Shown piece after piece: positions 8,161 to 16,181 of a stretch of 64,000 nucleotides of DNA (position 1 is its first letter; every line of letters starts with the position of its first letter). The translations under genes were made by a program, and so were the position numbers. Source of the DNA: JBLRWS01 sp047921075 (GTDB taxonomy: Bacteria > Bacteroidota > Rhodothermia > Balneolales > Balneolaceae). The DNA is taken from contig JBLRWS010000002.1 in the NCBI GenBank assembly GCA_047921075.1, positions 1 through 64,000 of the forward strand, given 5' to 3'. A model generated the notes under the pieces. That model was not told the origin of the DNA and made no database searches. It saw only the letters and a list, made by a program, of their open reading frames with translations.

Positions 8161-9081
8161 TTGATTAAGTTAAGACTACAACGAAAAGGACGAAAAAAGA
8201 GACCATTTTACCACATTGTGGTAGCTGACAGCCGGTCTCCGCGCGACGGCCGTATTATTGAACGGCTTGGCCGATACGACAATGTGAGCGAAAAAAGAGA
8301 ACTCACATACGACGAAGAACGCATTATTCACTGGCTTAAAATCGGTGCCCAGCCAAGCGATACCGTGCGCAGTATTCTGCGTAAAGAGGGTATCCTCTAC
8401 AAAATGCACCTGATGCGTTGGGGCAAATCCGACGAAGAAATTGATGCTGCACTCACGGAGTGGCGCGAACAGCGAGAAAGTCGCACAAGTGAAGAAGAAC
8501 ACAGCCGAAAAGCGAAACAGAAAGAAATTCTGAAGGCCGAAGAAGAAGCTTACAAGAAAAAGCTGGAAGAAAAAGCAGCGAAGGCGGCCAAAGAGATGGA
8601 AGCCAAAAAAGCCAAGGAAGAAGCAGAAGCGGCTGAAGCAGCTGAAACTGTAGCTGAAGAAGAGGTGGAAGAAAGCACTGAAGAAGCAGCAACAGAAACC
8701 GCCGCAGAAGAAAAAGAAGAACCTGCAGTCGAAGCAGCAGACGAACCTGCCGCCGAAGAAGCTGAAGAAAAAACTGAATCTGTAGCCCGGGAAGAAGAGA
8801 AAGAAGAGGCTGCTGAAGAGGTTAAAGCAGAGGCTGAGGAAGTAAAAGAAGAGCCGAAGGCAGAAGAAGCGCCGGCCGCCGAAGCGGAGGCTGATACAAA
8901 GGAAGACGCTGAGGAAGAAAAAACCGAAGCCAAAACCGGCACCGTCTCAACCGAGATGAACGCCACCGAGGCGATTGATCACATTAAAAATACCCCGCTC
9001 GACAAGCTTCAAGGCTTTGTTACTGATGATGAAGATCGCGTGACCGTACAACGGGCGTGGGAAAGCAAACAATCTGAATAA
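8161..9081 (+). CDS. rpsP: 30S ribosomal protein S16 with very long acidic/Ala-Lys-rich C-terminal extension
   Basis: 306 residues starting at a TTG codon (MIKLRLQRKGRKKRPFYHIV). The first 80 or so residues are ordinary S16, including DSRSPRDGRIIERLGRYD. From about residue 95 the chain becomes a highly charged Glu/Ala/Lys-rich helical or disordered region to about residue 265, then a non-repetitive tail (ATEAIDHIKNTPLDKLQGF, then EDRVTVQRAWESK). Bacterial S16 is usually about 80-100 residues; Bacteroidota forms are longer, but this is extreme. The stop overlaps the rimM start by one base (TAATG), showing tight translational coupling. Confidence 0.93.
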   Translation: MIKLRLQRKGRKKRPFYHIVVADSRSPRDGRIIERLGRYDNVSEKRELTYDEERIIHWLKIGAQPSDTVRSILRKEGILYKMHLMRWGKSDEEIDAALTEWREQRESRTSEEEHSRKAKQKEILKAEEEAYKKKLEEKAAKAAKEMEAKKAKEEAEAAEAAETVAEEEVEESTEEAATETAAEEKEEPAVEAADEPAAEEAEEKTESVAREEEKEEAAEEVKAEAEEVKEEPKAEEAPAAEAEADTKEDAEEEKTEAKTGTVSTEMNATEAIDHIKNTPLDKLQGFVTDDEDRVTVQRAWESKQSE

Positions 9082-9629
9082 TGAAACCCGAACCGGACTT
9101 TCAATCCCGGTTCACCGAGATTGGGAGACTTGGCAAGCCTCGTGGTTTACACGGTGTTTGCAGATTTCTCCCCAATCCCACTGTTGATGTTGATCACGTT
9201 CAAACCCTTACCATCGTGTTTTTGAAAAACGAACGGGGTGATTTGACTCCGGCGCGAATCGAATCGATTCACACCGAAGAAAAACGGAATCAACAAATGT
9301 TCTTTGTAAAACTTGATACGATTACCGACCGCACAGAGGCAGAACAAGCCGTTGACTCAGCGATCTTTACCGATCAGCCAGTAACCAAACGGCCCGACTC
9401 TGCCTCCGATGCAGACGACCTGATCGGATATGATGTATATTACAACGGTGCGCGTTTTGGCGAAGTTGTTGGGGTGATGAGCACTCCGGCTCATCCCATC
9501 TATGAAGTACGCAGTTCCGTTGGCCTGGTGTTGATACCGGCCGTACCCGAATACATCGAAACAACCAATGAAGAAAAGCGCACACTCTATTGTGTGCAGC
9601 TGCATCAGCTTATAGAAGAGTTGGAATGA
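9081..9629 (+). CDS. rimM: Ribosome maturation factor RimM
   Basis: 182 residues. The N-terminal barrel has GRLGKPRGLHGVCRF and a C-terminal PRC-barrel part holds DLIGYDVYYNG and HPIYEVRSSVGLVLIPAVPEY. RimM binds S19 and helps mature the 30S head. It sits between rpsP (1-nt overlap) and trmD (ATGA 4-nt overlap), the classical rpsP-rimM-trmD-rplS order, so expression is almost certainly coupled. Confidence 0.94.
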   Translation: MKPEPDFQSRFTEIGRLGKPRGLHGVCRFLPNPTVDVDHVQTLTIVFLKNERGDLTPARIESIHTEEKRNQQMFFVKLDTITDRTEAEQAVDSAIFTDQPVTKRPDSASDADDLIGYDVYYNGARFGEVVGVMSTPAHPIYEVRSSVGLVLIPAVPEYIETTNEEKRTLYCVQLHQLIEELE

Positions 9630-10309
9630 TACGATTCGACATCATATCTGCCGTGCCCAGCCTGCTTCAGGGTCCCCTGGAGCATAGTATTGTGGGCCGT
9701 GCACGCGACAATGAGCTGACCGAGATTGTCGTTCACGATTTGCGTGACTACACCACCGACAAACACGGAAAGATCGATGATTATCCGTACGGAGGCGGTG
9801 CCGGCATGGTGCTCTCACCACAGCCCATTTTCGACTGTATTGACGAGCTGACCAGCCAGCGCACTTACGATGAGGTTTTGTTTCCATCAGCTGATGGTCC
9901 GTTGTTTCAGCAGCGCGATGCCAATGAGTTGTCGCTTAAAAAGAATCTGATCATTCTGTGTGGCCACTACAAAGGCGTGGACCAGCGCGTGCGGGATACA
10001 TTGATCACCCGCGAATACTCCATCGGAGATTATGTACTATCCGGCGGCGAACTGCCGGCCATGGTCATTACCGACGCCATCGTGCGGTTGCTGCCCGGAG
10101 CGCTGGGGGATGCGGAAAGCTCCCTAAGTGACTCCTTTCAGGAACCGCTGCTCGGTCCTCCGGTGTATACACGCCCGGCCAGTTTTCGCGGCCACGACGT
10201 GCCTGATGTGCTGCTTTCCGGTAATCATCAACGAGTAGAACAGTGGAAACTCGAACAAAGTGAAAAAAAAACCCGGGAAATTCGTCCCGACCTATTGAAC
10301 AAATTGTAA
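9626..10309 (+). CDS. trmD: tRNA (guanine-N1)-methyltransferase TrmD
   Basis: 227 residues from the ATG at 9626, which overlaps the rimM stop as ATGA; an in-frame Met at 9590 lies inside rimM and is rejected. TrmD methylates G37 of tRNAs reading CNN codons, preventing +1 frameshifting. Visible features are MIRFDIISAVPSLL, YPYGGGAGMVL and the trefoil-knot SAM site YSIGDYVLSGGELPAMVI. The C-terminal RNA-binding part contains PVYTRPASFRGHDVPDVLLSGNH with HxxVxxW-like spacing. It acts as a homodimer in the cytoplasm. Confidence 0.96.
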   Translation: MIRFDIISAVPSLLQGPLEHSIVGRARDNELTEIVVHDLRDYTTDKHGKIDDYPYGGGAGMVLSPQPIFDCIDELTSQRTYDEVLFPSADGPLFQQRDANELSLKKNLIILCGHYKGVDQRVRDTLITREYSIGDYVLSGGELPAMVITDAIVRLLPGALGDAESSLSDSFQEPLLGPPVYTRPASFRGHDVPDVLLSGNHQRVEQWKLEQSEKKTREIRPDLLNKL

Positions 10310-10344
10310 AATTAAACGTAATCGCCCAGTAACAGGACAAACCC

Positions 10345-10710
10345 ATGGATAAATTAAGATTAGTTGAACAGACCGTAATGAACGACGACGTACCGGCATT
10401 TACCGCCGGCGACACCGTAAATGTTCATTATCGCGTACGTGAAGGTGAAAAAGAACGGATTCAGCAATACGAGGGTGTTGTGATTAACGAGCGCGGCAGC
10501 GGTGCCAATAAAACATTTACCGTACGTAAAATGTCGGGCAGTGTTGGTGTAGAGCGTATTTTCCCGCTTTACTCACCGTTCATCGCCAAAATTGAAGTGA
10601 AGAAAAAAGGACGTGTTCGGCGTTCTAAACTCTTTTATCTGCGCGATCGACGCGGTAAGGCCGCTCGTATTCGGGAAAAAGAGCGTGTGGTTACTGATAA
10701 GAAAAAATAG
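10345..10710 (+). CDS. rplS: 50S ribosomal protein L19
   Basis: 121 residues, the expected length. The core has FTAGDTVNVHYRVREGEKERIQQYEG and GVERIFPLYSPFI, followed by the basic KKGRVRRSKLFYLRDRRGKAARI. L19 lies at the 30S-50S interface. An AGGA precedes the ATG by about 8 nt. It is the last gene of the rpsP-rimM-trmD-rplS unit and is followed 10 bp later by a strong terminator. Confidence 0.96.
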   Translation: MDKLRLVEQTVMNDDVPAFTAGDTVNVHYRVREGEKERIQQYEGVVINERGSGANKTFTVRKMSGSVGVERIFPLYSPFIAKIEVKKKGRVRRSKLFYLRDRRGKAARIREKERVVTDKKK

Positions 10711-10719
10711 CAGGCCCTG

Positions 10720-10754
10720 TGCGGATCACATCTTTATGTATCCGCATTTTTTTT
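10720..10754 (+). terminator. Terminator after rplS
   Basis: TGCGGAT (10720-10726) pairs with ATCCGCA (10740-10746), followed by eight T residues. It separates the ribosomal cluster from adk. Confidence 0.88.
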
Positions 10755-10796
10755 CTTCTAAACTCACCCTTCTTTGAATTTAACCGATCAACCTTC

Positions 10797-11357
10797 ATGA
10801 ACATCATTCTTTTTGGCCCTCCCGGTGCCGGCAAGGGAACACAAGCTGCTAAAATTGCAGAGCACTATTCGATCCCTCATCTTTCTACCGGCAATATTTT
10901 TCGGAAAAACATCAAAAACGAAACCGATCTTGGAAAGAAAGTAAAATCCATTCTCGATTCCGGTGAACTGGTGCCCGACGAAACCGTTGTGGAGCTGGTA
11001 GCTGATGAGCTTAGCAAAGCTCCTTATCAGAATGGATATATTCTGGATGGATTTCCGCGCACCGTGCCGCAAGCCGAATCCCTGGATGCCTATCTTGAGG
11101 AAAACAATGACAGCATTGACGCTTTTATCACTCTCTCTGTACCGGAAGAAGAGCTGATACAACGCATCTTAAGCCGGCAAGAGGGACGAAGCGATGATAC
11201 CCCCGAAAAGGTTAAAAACCGGCTAAAGGTGTATCACGAAGAGACCGCCCCGGTCCTTGGGTATTACAAGAAGAAAGGGTTGGTAACAGAAATTGACGGT
11301 GTTGGCTCCGTCGATGAGATCTTCTCATCCATTCAAAAAGAGCTCAACAAAGTATAA
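10797..11357 (+). CDS. adk: Adenylate kinase (cytoplasmic)
   Basis: 186 residues from the ATG at 10797; the frame is open further upstream, but that stretch holds the rplS terminator and is rejected. It catalyses ATP + AMP = 2 ADP. The P-loop is GPPGAGKGTQ (7-16); other marks are STGNIFR, the GELVPDE lid of the NMP site, ILDGFPRT, and the arginine pair in the short LID, LSRQEGRSDDT. It is a short-LID form without zinc cysteines. The gene is followed 85 bp later by a second adenylate kinase-like gene with a signal sequence. Confidence 0.94.
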   Translation: MNIILFGPPGAGKGTQAAKIAEHYSIPHLSTGNIFRKNIKNETDLGKKVKSILDSGELVPDETVVELVADELSKAPYQNGYILDGFPRTVPQAESLDAYLEENNDSIDAFITLSVPEEELIQRILSRQEGRSDDTPEKVKNRLKVYHEETAPVLGYYKKKGLVTEIDGVGSVDEIFSSIQKELNKV

Positions 11358-11442
11358 CAAGTTACTGACGTTTCCGGGTATTGCGAGGCATCACCGATAC
11401 GCTGTTTTATTTTTGTCCCATCATCATAAATCAATATTCTTT

Positions 11443-12105
11443 ATGAAAAAAATAAACGCTTTTATTTATCTGCTGGTTGCCGCCGCTCTTATGTTCACCT
11501 TTTCGCAATGTAATGGTGGAGATAACACCTCTACAGCTCAGGTTACACAAAAAAATCTGGTCTTGTTTGGCCCTCCGGGAGCTGGAAAATCTACACAGGC
11601 CGGATTTATTGTAGACCACTACGGCCTTGAAAAACTGGAATCGGGTGCTATTTTCCGACAAAACATCTCTGACGAGACTCCGCTTGGCCTCCGTGTTCAG
11701 CAATTTGTTAATGCCGGCGAGCTGGTACCCGACAGCCTGGTTAATCGTATTATTCTCGGTGAGCTCTCTGACGACCGCTACCGAAACGGGTTTGTGATTG
11801 ATGGATTTCCGCGAACCATTCCACAGGCAGAAGCATTACAGACGTTTTTAACGATCCGGCGAATGGACCTGGACGCAGTGGTTCACCTTGAAGTTCCTGA
11901 AGAGGAACTGCAGCGCCGTATTTTAGGCAGAGATGACGATCGGGATGATGACGATCTGGAAACCTTTCGGGCGCGAATGGAAACCTATCGCAATGAAACC
12001 AAGCCACTTCTCGATTTCTATGAAGAGCGTGATCTGCTGATTACAGTTGATGGTACCGGAACCCCGGAAGAGGTTTCTCAGCGCATTCTGCGGGCACTTC
12101 AATAG
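11443..12105 (+). CDS. Second adenylate kinase-like protein with lipoprotein-type or membrane-anchor N-terminus
   Basis: 220 residues from the ATG at 11443. Residues 1-23 read as a basic start, a hydrophobic stretch (AFIYLLVAAALMFTF) and SQC, so either a lipoprotein with Cys23 (Gln at -1 is atypical) or a membrane anchor. An acidic linker follows, then a complete adenylate kinase domain: P-loop GPPGAGKSTQ (43-52), ESGAIFR, AGELVPDS, VIDGFPRT, and LID arginines in LGRDDDRDDDD. The domain parallels the preceding adk over its whole length, so a tandem duplication followed by gain of an export signal is the simplest origin. Catalytic residues are kept; the substrate and compartment are unknown. 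Confidence 0.8.
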   Translation: MKKINAFIYLLVAAALMFTFSQCNGGDNTSTAQVTQKNLVLFGPPGAGKSTQAGFIVDHYGLEKLESGAIFRQNISDETPLGLRVQQFVNAGELVPDSLVNRIILGELSDDRYRNGFVIDGFPRTIPQAEALQTFLTIRRMDLDAVVHLEVPEEELQRRILGRDDDRDDDDLETFRARMETYRNETKPLLDFYEERDLLITVDGTGTPEEVSQRILRALQ

Positions 12106-12243
12106 AGCCATTAGGCGTTTTTTTTATTGATTGAAGCACGGCACTCTTTTTACCTATTTGAACGATTTATTGTCGCAGATCGGTCGTTCATAATCTAACG
12201 ATGAATAGGAATAAAACCCCTTCTTGCCGGCATTCTAAGCAAT

Positions 12244-13140
12244 TTATCCCTTCAGCAGCGCTTTAACAATTGCCGGTGTCACATCCATAATCGATCGGCA
12301 AGTATGGAAGTGGTCACTCGTGCCTTTCACAATAAGCGGAACCGGATTTCGGGTGTGTTTTTTGATGGAGAGATCCTCCAGGTTTCCATGATCACTGGTG
12401 AGTACAAGGGTGTCTCCGGACCTGAGACCATCACTCACGGCCGTCAGCAATCGATCCAGTGATTGCAGCACCCCTTCGGCTGTTTCCATCTGTTGTAAAT
12501 GGCCTGCTTTATCGGTGAGGTAGTACTCAAAAAGAACCAGATCGTACCGAGTGGCCGCGTGTAATAGTCGATCAGCGGCTTCTTTTTCTGTTATCATCGG
12601 CACATCCATATGAAGTTGCTCCCGCCACGCGTTTTGAGTGATGTCCGCTGTTACTGCCCGGCCCTCCATAATATCTTTCGTACGGTTTACCTTTAATCCG
12701 GCGGCCAGGGTCATCATAGTAGTGGCCGTCCAGCGGTTTCTTTTCTTCACTTTCTCAAAAAAAACCTCCGGATAAGCATTGATAAAATGGGGCTGTTTTC
12801 CGGCTTGCAACAGATGATGAAAAAGACTCTCTTTTTTTAAAAGATGGCGTGTTTTGGTAGGCGGAAATGGCCCAAAGTGTCTTCCGTTTATTTTGGCAGC
12901 ATTTTGCCCGGAAAACAGCGTAGCCTGGCCGGTACCACTTTGCGGTAAACCGTCTACTTCCAGATTGGCATCAATCGGCCTGTACAATAAATCGGATTCT
13001 AAAACAGCCTCACACCCTGAATGGATTCCGTTCTGTTTCGTGAGGGATGAGAAAAAGATGAGAGATTCGTTTGCAAGCGGATTGTGTTCTCCCGCGTCTC
13101 CGACGCCAATTCCATCAATAAAAAAGAACAGGATAGCCAT
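12244..13140 (-). CDS. Alkaline phosphatase-superfamily metalloenzyme (iPGM/phosphopentomutase-like)
   Basis: 298 residues. Metal-binding and catalytic motifs of the superfamily are visible: Asp9 in FIDGIGVGD, the nucleophile region LPQSGTGQATL (Ser68/Thr70), LTDKAGH (Asp210, His214), SDHGNLED (Asp250, His251) and His262. It is shorter than cofactor-independent phosphoglycerate mutase (about 510 residues) and lacks a separate transferase domain, so it is probably a phosphatase or mutase of another kind. There is no signal peptide. Its start lies 3 bp from the stop of dtd upstream, so dtd and this gene form an operon. The substrate is not known. Confidence 0.85.
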   Translation of the reverse strand: MAILFFFIDGIGVGDAGEHNPLANESLIFFSSLTKQNGIHSGCEAVLESDLLYRPIDANLEVDGLPQSGTGQATLFSGQNAAKINGRHFGPFPPTKTRHLLKKESLFHHLLQAGKQPHFINAYPEVFFEKVKKRNRWTATTMMTLAAGLKVNRTKDIMEGRAVTADITQNAWREQLHMDVPMITEKEAADRLLHAATRYDLVLFEYYLTDKAGHLQQMETAEGVLQSLDRLLTAVSDGLRSGDTLVLTSDHGNLEDLSIKKHTRNPVPLIVKGTSDHFHTCRSIMDVTPAIVKALLKG

Positions 13141-13143
13141 TTC

Positions 13144-13584
13144 TTACCGCTCCATTAGAATGGTAACCGGCCCGTCATTAATGAGCGAAACATCCATTGT
13201 AGCAGCAAATTCACCCTCTTCAATCGGTACAGAGCCATTGCTTTTCAGATACGCCACCATCCAATTGTATAATTTTTCTGCCGGTTCCGGAGCCATCGCA
13301 TCTGTAAACCCCGGACGCGTTCCTTTTTCAATCCGTCCATACAGCGTAAATTGAGAAACCACCAAAATACCACCATTCACATCTCGAACAGACCGGTTCA
13401 TTTTTCCCTCTTCATCGGCAAAAATTCGAAGCTTTAGAAGTTTGTCGCAGCACCATTTTACAGTCTCCTCTGTATCATCCTGATGAATACCCACCAACAG
13501 CAACAGTCCGTGCCCAATCGAGCCTATAATTTCTTCCTGAACAGTAACAGACGCTCTCTGAACTCGCTGAATAATAATACGCAT
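13144..13584 (-). CDS. dtd: D-aminoacyl-tRNA deacylase
   Basis: 146 residues, standard DTD length. It starts MRIIIQRVQRASVTV and carries the active-site motifs SQFTLYG and GTRPGFTDAM (the usual SQFTL and NxGP/T region). The enzyme hydrolyses D-amino acids mis-attached to tRNA. It is followed 3 bp later by the phosphatase-superfamily gene. Upstream lies the 446-bp DnaA-box-rich gap, so its promoter is in that gap. Confidence 0.95.
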   Translation of the reverse strand: MRIIIQRVQRASVTVQEEIIGSIGHGLLLLVGIHQDDTEETVKWCCDKLLKLRIFADEEGKMNRSVRDVNGGILVVSQFTLYGRIEKGTRPGFTDAMAPEPAEKLYNWMVAYLKSNGSVPIEEGEFAATMDVSLINDGPVTILMER

Positions 13585-14030
13585 GGTGTTGATAACTATG
13601 TTTGTAACTTCAATGTAGGTGGTTGATATCTCGGATACTTCCTTTTAAGCTCATTTTGTCCACATCAATCCACATAAAAAACCCGTTATGAACAGGCAAA
13701 AAGTATAACTTTCTGTGTTCAGTTCGTAACCGGAGTTTGCGGTGCAATCTATATGTGATTGTGGATAATGTAAAATCACAATCCGTAAACCTTTGATTTT
13801 ACTGCATATTATATCCACATTTCTTTCCACATTTCATTCACGCTCTGTTTTTAAATGTCAATGAATAAGTTCTCCACTTATCCACACCCTCTACTACTAA
13901 AAGACAAAAAATAAATTTCACTGATCTTGTATACTCCTGTGGAAAACGGGGAGGAATTAATCAAAATGGACTCCGTTTAACTCGTTATATTTGACTGTCT
14001 TTTAAACGAAAAGCAATCTATCAATTTATT
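13585..14030. other. Candidate replication origin (oriC): DnaA-box cluster in the longest fully gene-free gap
   Basis: This 446-bp gap carries no credible gene. It holds two perfect TTATCCACA DnaA boxes, at 13878-13886 (plus) and 13760-13768 (minus). Near matches lie at 13656-13664 (TTGTCCACA), 13666-13674 (CAATCCACA), 13811-13819 (ATATCCACA), 13823-13831 (CTTTCCACA) and 13938-13946 (minus-strand TTTTCCACA). AT-rich stretches lie around 13800-13860 and 13900-13920. The neighbourhood (gyrB-gyrA, mnmG-rsmG, parS sites) is typical of origins. dnaA itself is not in the window, which is common in Bacteroidota. The box cluster is seen directly; origin function is inferred. Confidence 0.6.
13986..13993 (+). 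promoter_or_regulatory. Likely -7 promoter box for purM
   Basis: TATATTTG matches the Bacteroidota TAnnTTTG -7 element and lies about 37 bp before the purM TTG start. No clear TTG -33 element was found at the usual distance. Confidence 0.4.
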
Positions 14031-15032
14031 TTGTCTGATCAGTCAACATACAAAGATGCCGGAGTAAATATAGAAGCCGGTGAACAGCTTGTCGAATCCA
14101 TTAAGGATCTGGTAAAGGAGACGCACAACAGCTCGGTTCTGTCTAATATTGGTGGATTTGGAGCACTCTATATGCCCGATCTTTCCGGTTATAAACAGCC
14201 GGTTTTGGTTAGCAGTGTAGATGGAGTTGGTACCAAATTGATTGTGGCGTTTAAAAGCGGTGTATATGATACTGTTGGACAGGATCTCGTCAATCATTGT
14301 GTAAATGATATTGCCGTTTGCGGAGCTAAACCACTCTACTTTCTTGATTATTTTTCGACCGGAAAACTGGACCAGGGGATTGCTAAAGATGTGATTAAAG
14401 GATTTGCCCTTGCTTGTAAAGAGAACGATGTAGCTCTGATAGGAGGTGAAACAGCGGAAATGCCCGATATTTATAAACAGGGTGAATTTGATCTGGCAGG
14501 AACGATTGTAGGTGTGGTTGAAAAGGATGAACTCATTACCGGATCGGCCATTAAACCGGGAGATGCGGTGATTGGATTTGCAAGCAATGGTCTGCATACC
14601 AACGGTTATTCACTGGCCCGGCACGTGTTGTTTAAGAAGTTTGATGTAACCGATAAACCAAACGGATTCGATCAAACCGTTGGAGAGATTCTTCTGGCTG
14701 TTCACAAATCGTATCTATCTGTCATCAGCTCTCTAAAAATGGTAGAAGGCGTGAAAGGTTTTTCTCATATCACGGGTGGTGGGCTTGTTGGTAACACCAA
14801 ACGAATTTTACCGGCTGGCTGCCGTTTATCAATTGATTGGAATAGCTGGAAGCGGCCGCCAATCTTTTCACTCATTCAGGAAACCGGAAACGTACCGGAA
14901 GAGGATATGAGAGCAACGTTTAATCTTGGTATAGGTCTTGCCGTTGTGGCTGATAAAGAGGCTGTAGAAGAGATAAAACAACGAGCAGCAGAACGTGGCG
15001 AAGAGCCGTTACTAATTGGAACGATTGAGTAA
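14031..15032 (+). CDS. purM: Phosphoribosylformylglycinamidine cyclo-ligase (AIR synthetase)
   Basis: 333 residues starting at TTG (MSDQSTYKDAGVNIEAG). It converts FGAM and ATP to AIR in purine synthesis. Family marks are SSVDGVGTKL, LVNHCVNDIAVCGAKPLYFLDY, the LIGGETAEMPD glycine-rich loop, FASNGLHTNGYSL and FSHITGGGLVGN. There is no Shine-Dalgarno, only a TAnnTTTG box upstream. No other pur gene is nearby, so the purine genes are dispersed. It begins at the edge of the candidate origin and is followed 16 bp later by an AtuA-like domain gene. Confidence 0.95.
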   Translation: MSDQSTYKDAGVNIEAGEQLVESIKDLVKETHNSSVLSNIGGFGALYMPDLSGYKQPVLVSSVDGVGTKLIVAFKSGVYDTVGQDLVNHCVNDIAVCGAKPLYFLDYFSTGKLDQGIAKDVIKGFALACKENDVALIGGETAEMPDIYKQGEFDLAGTIVGVVEKDELITGSAIKPGDAVIGFASNGLHTNGYSLARHVLFKKFDVTDKPNGFDQTVGEILLAVHKSYLSVISSLKMVEGVKGFSHITGGGLVGNTKRILPAGCRLSIDWNSWKRPPIFSLIQETGNVPEEDMRATFNLGIGLAVVADKEAVEEIKQRAAERGEEPLLIGTIE

Positions 15033-15048
15033 GAAAAACAGACAAATT

Positions 15049-15387
15049 ATGGCTACAGTAAAACTTTTAAAAATTGCACACGGACGAAGCGGAGATAAAG
15101 GTAACGGAAGTAATGTGGGTATCATCGCCCGCCACCCGGATATCTATCCTTTTCTCAAAAAAGAACTTACCGCAGAGCGTGTTAAAGAGCACATGAAGCA
15201 TATTTGTAAGGGAGATGTTGAGCGGTACGAGCTCGAAAATATAGGAGCTCTTAACTTTGTACTGAATGAGAGCCTTGGCGGTGGAGGAACCGTATCATTG
15301 AAGCTGGATGCACAGGGTAAAACCCATGCGAGTTCACTACTTAGGATGGATATTGATGTACCTGAATCGCTTTTGAAGCTTGTTTAA
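15049..15387 (+). CDS. Stand-alone AtuA-like C-terminal domain protein
   Basis: 112 residues from the ATG at 15049. The sequence (AHGRSGDKGNGSNVGIIAR, RYELENIGALNFVL, LGGGGTVSLKLDAQGKT) matches what I know of the C-terminal domain of AtuA-related proteins of acyclic terpene utilisation, here without the large N-terminal domain. No AtuA N-terminal partner is visible nearby, and its role is unknown. It follows purM by 16 bp, so it is co-transcribed. It converges on the SDR gene with a 4-bp overlap of coding ends. Confidence 0.75.
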   Translation: MATVKLLKIAHGRSGDKGNGSNVGIIARHPDIYPFLKKELTAERVKEHMKHICKGDVERYELENIGALNFVLNESLGGGGTVSLKLDAQGKTHASSLLRMDIDVPESLLKLV

Positions 15388-16034
15388 GCGGTAAATTCTA
15401 CAGCTTTATTAACGGCGGTTTTGATCGGCTGATCGCCCTGAACAAGATCCAGTGTTACATTATATAAGGTGGATGTTTGTATGATGTGAAAGAGTGTGGC
15501 GGCCACGTCTTCCCTTGAAATTTCGCCCCGCTCCAAGGATGGCTGCAACTGAATGTTACCGTTTCCGGGTTCATTGGTTAACCGACCGGGTTTCAAGATA
15601 ACATACGGTAATCCGCTTTTCCGTAAGGCCTCATCCGCTTCTGCTTTTGCCTTCTGATATACCTTAAACACGTCACTCCCTCTTGGTTTGTCCAACCCCA
15701 TAGCGCTGATCATAATGTAGCGCTTCGGCCCGATTTTTTTAGCAGCTTCGATTAGTTTAATGGCACCATCGCGGTCTACGGTCCATTTTCGTTCGGCCCC
15801 GCTTCCGGGACCCGCACCGGCCGCAAAAACAACCACATCAGCACGCCCCACCGCCTGCGCAATATCATTCTCATATTCTATATCACATAGAATGGGTTCT
15901 ACTCCTATTTTTGCAAGCTCATCCATCTGCTCTTTTTTACGAATGAGTCCCCGCACCTGGTGGCTGTCATCAATCAGTAATGGATGTAACTTACGAGCGA
16001 TTTGTCCGGCCGCTCCGACAATGGATATCTTCAT
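15384..16034 (-). CDS. NAD(P)-binding SDR-type oxidoreductase (NmrA/YwnB-like)
   Basis: 216 residues from the ATG at 16034 (MKISIVGAAGQIARKL); an upstream Met at 16073 adds an unlikely 13 residues. The Rossmann glycine motif GAAGQIA, a DIEYEND segment, VVVFAAGAGPGSG and PYVILKPGRLT place it with atypical short-chain NAD(P)-binding proteins often annotated as NAD-dependent epimerase or NmrA-like. The canonical YxxxK is not obvious (VYQKAKAEAD is the nearest, Y-x2-K-x-K), so dehydrogenase activity is uncertain. It is transcribed alone, away from the tRNA-Leu gene. Confidence 0.85.
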   Translation of the reverse strand: MKISIVGAAGQIARKLHPLLIDDSHQVRGLIRKKEQMDELAKIGVEPILCDIEYENDIAQAVGRADVVVFAAGAGPGSGAERKWTVDRDGAIKLIEAAKKIGPKRYIMISAMGLDKPRGSDVFKVYQKAKAEADEALRKSGLPYVILKPGRLTNEPGNGNIQLQPSLERGEISREDVAATLFHIIQTSTLYNVTLDLVQGDQPIKTAVNKAVEFTA

Positions 16035-16157
16035 GGGTATAAATATGTTAGAATGATATGTGAGACTCTGCATACAGTAACGGTCTCGCGTTTGGTTCCA
16101 TTCACTCTTTTTGTTGTAGATAGAGGGATGAATCTTTTTTTAAAACGAACTTTTGCT

Positions 16158-16165
16158 TAATTTTG
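16158..16165 (+). promoter_or_regulatory. Likely -7 promoter box for tRNA-Leu
   Basis: TAATTTTG fits TAnnTTTG and lies 16 bp before the mature tRNA 5' end. The -33 region is T-rich (16135-16142) without a clean TTG. Confidence 0.45.
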
Positions 16166-16181
16166 GAGTCTGTTATGTAAT

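Noticed and set aside
8550..8966. Ser/Ala-rich minus-strand frame opposite the rpsP extension
   Set aside because: It mirrors the Glu/Ala/Lys repeat codons of S16 and is a frame shadow, not a gene.
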